41,040 bases of DNA from Achromobacter pulmonis (GTDB taxonomy: Bacteria; Pseudomonadota; Gammaproteobacteria; Burkholderiales; Burkholderiaceae_B), in assembly GCF_902859765.1 (NCBI RefSeq), contig NZ_CADIJV010000040.1, positions 1-41,040 of the forward strand, read 5' to 3'. Made by a program: the position numbers and the translations under genes. This document shows positions 36,102 through 41,040 of this stretch, piece by piece (positions within the stretch are counted from its first letter, which is position 1; every line of letters starts with the position of its first letter). The notes beneath the pieces were generated by a model. It did no database searches, was not told where the DNA came from, and was given only the letters and a program-made list of their open reading frames with translations.

Positions 36102-37258
36102 TGACGGACGAGAAACAACTGGCGCCGCGCGCGCCAGCGCATCGCGGCATCTACGATGCCGTGGTGATCGGTGGCGGCCTGGTCGGCTCTGCCGTGGCCT
36201 ACGGGCTGCGGCGCGCGCTCGACCACGTTGCCGTGCTGGACGAGGGCGACGTGGCCTATCGCGCTTCGCGCGGCAATTTCGGGTTGGTGTGGGTGCAAAG
36301 CAAGGGCATGGGCCTGCCACGCTATGGCGTGTGGACCATGGCCTCGGCTGGCGCGTGGCCGCAGCTGGCGGACGAACTGTTGGAACAGACCGGCGTGGAC
36401 GTGCACCTGGAGCAGCGCGGCGGCCTGCACGTGTTGCTGAGCGACGAGGAAATGCAGGCGCGGGCCACCTTCATGCGCACCCTGCTGGCGCAGCCCGGCA
36501 TGGCGCAGTACGACTGGAAACTGCTCGACCGCAATGAAGTGGCGGACCTGGTGCCCGGTATCGGCCCCGAGGTACGCGGCGCCACCTGGACACCGGTGGA
36601 CGGCATCGCCAACCCGCTCAAGCTGCTGCGGGCGCTGCACATGAGTTTTGCACAGCGGGCTGTGGATTACCTGCCGCGCTGTCCGGCGCAAAAAATCCGG
36701 CAGCGCGACGGCGTGTTCGAGATCACCACGCCCACCGGCACGGTGCGCGCGCGCAAGCTGGTGCTGGCCGGCGGCCTGTCCAACAAGGCCTTGGGCGAAC
36801 AGATTGGCCTGGCCGTGCCGGTGCGCCCGCAGCGCGGCCAGATCGTGGTGCTGGAGCGCACCCGTCGCCTGCTGGAAACGCCGCTGTCCACGCTGCGCCA
36901 GACCGACGAAGGCACCTGGCTGATCGGCGATTCACAGGAAGAAGCCGGTTATGTGGACAACCATGTGGGCCTGCCCATTCTTGGCACGCTGGCCGATCGC
37001 GCCGTGCGCACGCTGCCGGCGCTGCGGGAGGTGCGCGTGGTGCGCAGCTGGGCCGCGCTGCGCGTGATGTCGCAGGACGGCTTTCCCATCTACCAGCAAT
37101 CCGAAACGTGCCCCGGCGCCTTCGTCGCCACCTGTCACAGCGGCGTCACCCTGGCCGCCGCGCACGCGTTCAAACTGGCGCCCATGATCGCCGCCGGCCA
37201 ATTGGCCGACGACATGGCGCCCTTCTCGACCCGGAGGTTCCATGTTCAAGAGGCTTGA
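36101..37258 (+). CDS. Second beta-type FAD dehydrogenase (different subtype), module 2
   Basis: FAD-dependent oxidoreductase of the DAO superfamily, 385 residues. The FAD motif is DAVVIGGGLVGSAVAYGLRR. The next conserved block reads SRGNFGLVWVQSKGMGLP, unlike the ASGVN-GGVR block of the beta proteins at 26892 and 39002, so this is a separate lineage. The middle LAGGLSNKALGEQIGLAVPV and late VATCHSGVTLAAAHAFKLAP are typical FAD-contact segments. It precedes, and its last 17 bases overlap, the small [2Fe-2S] gene. It may be an alternative catalytic partner for the module 2 alpha/small pair or an independent oxidase. Confidence 0.86.
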   Translation: MTDEKQLAPRAPAHRGIYDAVVIGGGLVGSAVAYGLRRALDHVAVLDEGDVAYRASRGNFGLVWVQSKGMGLPRYGVWTMASAGAWPQLADELLEQTGVDVHLEQRGGLHVLLSDEEMQARATFMRTLLAQPGMAQYDWKLLDRNEVADLVPGIGPEVRGATWTPVDGIANPLKLLRALHMSFAQRAVDYLPRCPAQKIRQRDGVFEITTPTGTVRARKLVLAGGLSNKALGEQIGLAVPVRPQRGQIVVLERTRRLLETPLSTLRQTDEGTWLIGDSQEEAGYVDNHVGLPILGTLADRAVRTLPALREVRVVRSWAALRVMSQDGFPIYQQSETCPGAFVATCHSGVTLAAAHAFKLAPMIAAGQLADDMAPFSTRRFHVQEA

Positions 37259-37550
37259 CGAGGCGCAGCGCCAGGCGCAGGGCGCGCCGGTACGCGTGAC
37301 GGTCAACGGCGCCGAACTGCAATGCCGCGCCGGCGACAGCGTGGCCGCGGCGTTGTTCGCCGGCGGCGTGCAGGCCTGTCGCGATACCGCGGTGGGCGAG
37401 GTGCCGCGCGGGCCCTATTGCATGATGGGCGTGTGCTACGACTGCCTGGTCACGATCGACGGCCAGGCCAACCAGCAGGGCTGCATGACGGCCGTGCGTG
37501 ACGGCATGAAGATCGAGCGCCAGTTGGGCGCGCGCAAGGTGCAGGCATGA
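37242..37550 (+). CDS. Small [2Fe-2S] subunit of an HcnABC/opine-oxidase-type dehydrogenase, module 2
   Basis: A 102-residue ferredoxin-like protein. C60, C65, C68 and C81 (YCMMGVCYDC then GC) have the C-x4-C-x2-C-x12-C pattern of a plant-type [2Fe-2S] cluster, as in the module 1 protein at 25175. The VPRGPYCMMG segment is typical of the small parts of sarcosine and opine oxidases. Its start lies inside the end of the flavoprotein gene (17-base overlap), with CGGAGG upstream as ribosome-binding site. It overlaps the alpha start by ATGA, so the three are coupled. Confidence 0.88.
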   Translation: MFKRLDEAQRQAQGAPVRVTVNGAELQCRAGDSVAAALFAGGVQACRDTAVGEVPRGPYCMMGVCYDCLVTIDGQANQQGCMTAVRDGMKIERQLGARKVQA

Positions 37551-38992
37551 TCGAAACGACGCAATGCGATTTGCTGGTAGTGGGCGCGGGCCCCGCCGGA
37601 CTGGCCGCCGCCACCACGGCCGCGCGCCTGGGCGTGGACACAGTGCTGCTGGATGAACAACCCGCGCCGGGCGGCCAGATCTACCGCGCCATCACCACCA
37701 CGCCGGTGACCGACCGCACGGTGCTGGGGCCGGACTATTGGCACGGCGCCTCGCTGGTCGAGCCCTTCCGCCAGTCGGGCGCGCGCTACTTGCCGGGCGC
37801 GACCGTGTGGGCGGTGGCCGAGCGTACCGCGCCCGAGCCGGAACGCGGGTTCGAGGTGGCCTACTCGGTGGCGGGCCAGGCGCGTGTGCTGCACGCGCGG
37901 CGCCTGCTGCTGGCCACCGGCGCGCAGGAACGGCCGTTCCCGATTCCCGGCTGGACCCTGCCCGGCGTCATCACCGCCGGCGCCGCGCAGATCCTGCTGA
38001 AGTCGGCGGGCGTGGTGCCGGCCGACCGCACGGTGCTGGCCGGCTGCGGGCCGCTGCTGTATCTGGTGGCCTGGCAGTACCTGAACGCTGGCGTGAAAGT
38101 CGACGCGCTGCTTGAAACCACGCCGCCCGGCCGCCTGCGCCAGGCATTGCCCAAGGTGTGGGACTTCCTGCGCTCGCCCTATCTGGGCAAGGGGCTGTCG
38201 CTGCTGCGCGCGGTCAAGGCGGCGGTGCCCATCGTCAAGGGCGTGACGGCGCTGCAAGCGCTGGGCCAGGACGCGCTGGAAAGCGTGCGCTATACCACCG
38301 CGGCGGGGGTAACCAAGACCTTGCCGGCGCAGCAACTGATGCTGCACCAGGGGGTGGTGCCCAACGTCAACCTGTCGCGCGCCATCGGCGCCGAGCACCG
38401 CTGGAACGCGGCGCTGGATTGCTGGGAGCCGGAGGTCGACGACTGGGGCCTGACCTCGGTCGACGGCGTCGGCATGGCGGGTGACGGGGCCGGCATCGCC
38501 GGCGCGCTGGCGGCCGAACAGCGCGGCCGGTTGGCGGCGTTGCAGGCCGCGCATCTGCTGGGCCGCATCGACGCGGCGCGGCGCGACCACGAGGCCGCCG
38601 CGCCGCGCGCCGCGCTGGCGCGGGCGGTACGCGGACGCGAATTTTTCGACACGCTCTACAAGGCGCCGGAGACCTTCCGCCGCCCCACCGGTGACACCAT
38701 CGTGTGCCGCTGCGAGGAAGTGACCGCCGCCCAGGTGCGCGAGACCGTCAAGCTCGGTTGCAGCGGCCCGAACCAGATGAAGGCCTTCCTGCGATGCGGC
38801 ATGGGGCCGTGCCAGGGCCGCTTCTGTGGCCTGACGGTGTCGGAACTCATCGCCGAGGAACGCGGCGTGCCGGTGCCCGAGGTCGGCTACTACCGCCTGC
38901 GCTTCCCGACCAAGCCGCTGACGCTGGGCGAACTGGCGTCGCTGCCGCAGACCGATGAATCCCGTCAGGCGGTGGTGCGCCTGAAGAAATAG
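37547..38992 (+). CDS. Alpha subunit (HcnB/OoxA-like FAD and [2Fe-2S] protein), module 2
   Basis: Flavin oxidoreductase with C-terminal iron-sulfur domain, 481 residues. The FAD motif is LLVVGAGPAGLAAATTAARL with LLDEQPAPGGQIYR. A second nucleotide site is VLAGCGPLLYLVAWQYL. The C-terminal domain has C387 and C389 (IVCRCEE) and C422 and C427 (GPCQGRFCG), the same arrangement as the module 1 alpha at 25510. It includes LATGAQERPFPIPGW near residue 120, strongly typical of this family. The beta gene follows after 9 bases. Its role is probably electron relay between flavin and iron-sulfur sites, with unknown final acceptor. Confidence 0.91.
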   Translation: MIETTQCDLLVVGAGPAGLAAATTAARLGVDTVLLDEQPAPGGQIYRAITTTPVTDRTVLGPDYWHGASLVEPFRQSGARYLPGATVWAVAERTAPEPERGFEVAYSVAGQARVLHARRLLLATGAQERPFPIPGWTLPGVITAGAAQILLKSAGVVPADRTVLAGCGPLLYLVAWQYLNAGVKVDALLETTPPGRLRQALPKVWDFLRSPYLGKGLSLLRAVKAAVPIVKGVTALQALGQDALESVRYTTAAGVTKTLPAQQLMLHQGVVPNVNLSRAIGAEHRWNAALDCWEPEVDDWGLTSVDGVGMAGDGAGIAGALAAEQRGRLAALQAAHLLGRIDAARRDHEAAAPRAALARAVRGREFFDTLYKAPETFRRPTGDTIVCRCEEVTAAQVRETVKLGCSGPNQMKAFLRCGMGPCQGRFCGLTVSELIAEERGVPVPEVGYYRLRFPTKPLTLGELASLPQTDESRQAVVRLKK

Positions 38993-39001
38993 GAGCCCGC
39001 C

Positions 39002-40165
39002 ATGACGGACGCTTCGCGTTCGGCCGCCGTCATCGTCATCGGCGGCGGCCTGCACGGCAGCTCGGCCGCGCTGCACCTGGCGCGCGCCGGCGTGCCGGCG
39101 CTGGTGATCGAGAAGAACTACGTTGGCCGCCACGCCTCGGGGGTGAATGCGGGCGGCGTGCGCACGCTGTCGCGGCACCTGGCCGAAGTGCCGCTGGCGC
39201 TGGCCTCGCGCGCGCTGTGGTATCGCATTGGTGATCTGGTCGACGACGATTGCGGCTTTGAGCAGCACGGGCAGGTGCGCGTGGCCGAGAACGCGGCCGA
39301 CGCGGCGGCGCTGCGCGAACGGCTCGCGATCATGCAGCAGCATGGCTACACGCATGAGCAATGGATCGAGCGCGACGATCTGCTGGCGATGATTCCCGCC
39401 TTGACGCCCACCGTGCAGGGCGGCCTGATCGCGCGCGAAGACGCCGCCGCCGACCCCTACCGCACCACGCTGGCGTTCCGCCGCAAGGCCGCCAGCCTGG
39501 GCGCGCGTTTCCTGGAAGGCGTGCGCGTGCTGCGCACGTCGCATGAGCATGGACAATGGCGGGTCGAAACCGACGCCGGCGTCTACACCGCGCCCCAGGT
39601 GCTCAACTGCGCCGGCGCCTGGGCCGACCGTATCGCCGCCGAATGGGGCGAGCCGGTGCCGCTGACCGCCATCAGCCCGATGATGCTGGTGACGCTGCGC
39701 ATGGATCATTTCCTGGACGCGGTGGTGCTGGGCACCGGCCGGCCGCTGTCGTTCAAGCAGCGCGCCAATGGCACCGTGCTGATCGGCGGCGGGCGCCGCG
39801 CCTGGGTCGACCGCGACGCCGAATGGACCGAGCTGGATTTCCGCTCGCTGGCCGAGGGCGCGCGCACCGTCTGCGACCTGTTCCCGCACATGCGGCACGC
39901 CATCGTGAACCGGGGCTGGGCCGGCATCGAGGCCGCCATGCCCGACGAGATCCCGGTGATCGGCCGCAGCCGCCGCCATGACAGCGCTTTTCACGCTTTC
40001 GGCTTCTCGGCGCACGGCTTCGAACTGGGCCCGATCGTCGGCCGTATCATGGCCGACCTGATCACCACTGGCGCCACCGACCTGCCGATCGCGCCGTTCG
40101 CCATCGATCGTTTCGCCGGCGCCACGGACGCGCCGGCATCCACCTCCAAGGAGCAGCACCCATGA
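39002..40165 (+). CDS. Beta subunit (DadA/HcnC-like FAD amine dehydrogenase), module 2
   Basis: FAD-dependent oxidoreductase of the DAO superfamily, 387 residues. The FAD motif is VIVIGGGLHGSSAALHLARA, followed by HASGVNAGGVRTLSRHL, the same subtype as the module 1 beta at 26892. WAGIEAAMPDEIPVIGRS and FGFSAHGFELGPIVGRI are the C-terminal substrate/FAD segments. It is the likely catalytic partner of the alpha protein. An AGGAG ribosome-binding site precedes the start. Its stop overlaps the RidA-family start (ATGA), suggesting its product is an imine handled by that protein. Confidence 0.89.
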   Translation: MTDASRSAAVIVIGGGLHGSSAALHLARAGVPALVIEKNYVGRHASGVNAGGVRTLSRHLAEVPLALASRALWYRIGDLVDDDCGFEQHGQVRVAENAADAAALRERLAIMQQHGYTHEQWIERDDLLAMIPALTPTVQGGLIAREDAAADPYRTTLAFRRKAASLGARFLEGVRVLRTSHEHGQWRVETDAGVYTAPQVLNCAGAWADRIAAEWGEPVPLTAISPMMLVTLRMDHFLDAVVLGTGRPLSFKQRANGTVLIGGGRRAWVDRDAEWTELDFRSLAEGARTVCDLFPHMRHAIVNRGWAGIEAAMPDEIPVIGRSRRHDSAFHAFGFSAHGFELGPIVGRIMADLITTGATDLPIAPFAIDRFAGATDAPASTSKEQHP

Positions 40166-40548
40166 CTGATATCGTGCGCAAGGATTCCAACGAGCGGCTG
40201 AGCCGCATCGTGATGCACGGCGACACCGTGTACGTGGCGGGCGTGACCTCGTCGGCCGAAGGCGGCATCACCGCGCAGACGCGCGACGTGCTGGCCAAAA
40301 TCGACGGCTACCTGACGCGCGCCGACACCGACAAGACGCGCCTGCTGTCGGTGCAGATCTGGCTCAAGGACATCGAGCGTGATTTCGCCGGCATGAACGC
40401 GGTGTGGGCCGAGTGGGCCCCGGCCAATGCGCTGCCGACCCGCGCCACCTGCGAGGCCAAACTGGCTTCGCCCGAACTGTTGGTGGAGATCGTCGTCACG
40501 GCCGCGAAGCGGCCGGGATACGTCGGCGGGCCGGTGTCGGAAGCCTGA
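40162..40548 (+). CDS. RidA-family imine/enamine deaminase
   Basis: Small trimer-forming protein of the RidA (YjgF/YoaB) superfamily, 128 residues. The nearest pattern I recognise is the YoaB-like group: AKIDGYLTRADTDKTRLLSV, then MNAVWAEWAPANALPTRAT. R94 corresponds to the active-site Arg that RidA uses to bind the imine carboxylate, with CEAKLASPELLVEIVVTA following. RidA proteins hydrolyse reactive imines and enamines made by amino-acid oxidation. It is the last gene of module 2 and is translationally coupled to the beta flavoprotein, which strongly supports imine chemistry there. An AAGGAG ribosome-binding site precedes it. Confidence 0.88.
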   Translation: MTDIVRKDSNERLSRIVMHGDTVYVAGVTSSAEGGITAQTRDVLAKIDGYLTRADTDKTRLLSVQIWLKDIERDFAGMNAVWAEWAPANALPTRATCEAKLASPELLVEIVVTAAKRPGYVGGPVSEA

Positions 40549-40556
40549 TCGGCCGG

Positions 40557-40586
40557 CACGAGCCGGCAGCATGACGCCGGCTCGTG
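40557..40586 (+). terminator. Stem-loop after the RidA-family gene
   Basis: CACGAGCCGGC (40557-40567) pairs perfectly with GCCGGCTCGTG (40576-40586) around an 8-base loop. No T run follows. It lies 9 bases after the stop and probably ends or protects the module 2 transcript. The stretch 40587-40727 after it shows no gene. Confidence 0.55.
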
Positions 40587-40772
40587 TCAGTGGTAGGCCG
40601 TCGCTGCCCCGGCAGCGGCGGGTGAAGGCGGCGTCTGGCCTCGGACACGCCTTATTTCGTTATCCCGTGATGCATTTTCCCGGTTTTACGCTTCCTCGCT
40701 GTTGATAATCGGCGCGTTGAAAAGGAAGTGTTTTGGATTGGCCGGCAAGCTCGGCCTCCGGGAATTCGTATC

Positions 40773-41040
40773 GTGCCTACCGGTCAGTTCTTTACCCGCA
40801 GTATCGAGGCATCCTGCCGCGAACGCCATGGCTTGCGGCAAGGCGGCTGGCGCCGCACGCTGGCCGCCCTGCGCGATAGCGTCTGCCTGGCGCTGTGCGT
40901 TTCGTTCGTCGCCTTACTGATCTCCCCGCCCCCCCCTGGCCGCGCAACCCCTGCCGGCCGACGCGGCCGCGCGTGCCGGCGACATCCAGCGCCGCCAGGA
41001 ACAGGACCTGGACGCGCAGCGCGCCCGCGCCGCGGAACGG
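40773..41040 (+). pseudogene. Start of a probable TpsB (ShlB/FhaC-type) transporter gene, out of frame at a C8 tract; 3' end outside the window
   Basis: From GTG 40773 the frame encodes a basic start and a hydrophobic signal core (VCLALCVSFVALLI, about residues 44-57), ending at a C run. A sensible continuation lies in the next frame from CTG 40936: LAAQPLPADAAARAG then DIQRRQEQDLDAQRARAAER, resembling the cleavage site and N-terminal plug helix of two-partner-secretion transporters. That second frame has a stop at 40918-40920 and no start codon between it and the window end, so the mature part depends on the first frame. One fewer C would join them. GTG 40728 is an upstream alternative start with AAGGA too close. 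The gene continues beyond the window. TpsB identity is moderate; the frame break is certain as given. Confidence 0.5.
40929..40936 (+). repeat. Poly-C tract (C8) at the frame break
   Basis: Eight consecutive C lie between the signal-peptide frame and the mature-protein frame. Homopolymer C tracts of this kind vary in length by slippage during replication, and C-tract variation is known to switch genes in Bordetella (for example fim promoters and bvgS). Seven C would restore the frame. Confidence 0.75.

Noticed and set aside
40702-40920. 72-codon frame starting ATG 40702
   Set aside because: Its translation has no recognisable motif, and the overlapping frame from 40773 encodes a good signal peptide.

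Overview
The window looks like chromosomal DNA from a GC-rich betaproteobacterium, most likely of the Bordetella/Achromobacter group (Alcaligenaceae). That placement is an inference from the dnaA-dnaN-gyrB order, the protein flavour, and the abundance of LysR regulators and ABC uptake systems; no 16S gene is present. The left edge lies inside dnaA, so the replication origin is probably just outside the window. No tRNA, rRNA, CRISPR array, prophage or insertion sequence was seen.

Layout. 1-4803: replication genes dnaA (5' end missing), dnaN and gyrB, closed by a strong terminator. 4915-12006: a LysR regulator divergent from a six-gene run encoding a YcaC-like isochorismatase-fold hydrolase, an EntS-type MFS exporter with a soluble tail, a pirin, an XapX membrane protein, a YtcJ-type amidohydrolase with a Cys/His-rich tail, and a DoxX-like membrane protein. 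12027-18388: a second LysR divergent from a complete GltIJKL-type amino-acid ABC importer, followed by a threonine-aldolase-family enzyme and an EamA exporter. 18508-21231: acylphosphatase (minus strand), a phytanoyl-CoA-dioxygenase-like Fe(II)/2-oxoglutarate enzyme, and an FMN-dependent 2-hydroxyacid (lactate-type) dehydrogenase.

21323-40548 is the most interesting part. It holds two paralogous catabolic modules, each with its own divergent regulator. Module 1 (IclR; 22365-30160) encodes a PotABCD-like importer, a three-part flavin/iron-sulfur dehydrogenase (small [2Fe-2S] protein, HcnB/opine-oxidase-A-like alpha, DadA-like beta) and a GhrA-like hydroxyacid reductase. Module 2 (GntR/UTRA; 32294-40548) encodes a second such importer, a second small/alpha/beta set, an extra beta-type flavoprotein of another subtype, and a RidA-family imine/enamine deaminase. 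Between them sits an AraC-GyrI-type regulator. The simplest reading is that each module imports an amine-containing compound (opine, D-amino or imino acid, or another N-substituted amino acid) and oxidises it to an imine that hydrolyses to a 2-oxo acid or aldehyde. RidA would clear reactive imine in module 2 and GhrA would reduce the oxo acid in module 1. The substrates cannot be read from sequence. Module 2 has a clear regulatory region: a consensus -35 promoter bracketed by TTGTCCGGAC-type palindromes.

The right edge (from about 40773) carries the start of a probable TpsB (ShlB/FhaC-type) outer-membrane transporter. Its signal peptide and mature part lie in different frames, joined at a run of eight C. 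This is either a phase-variable switch in the OFF state, a pseudogene, or a sequencing error.
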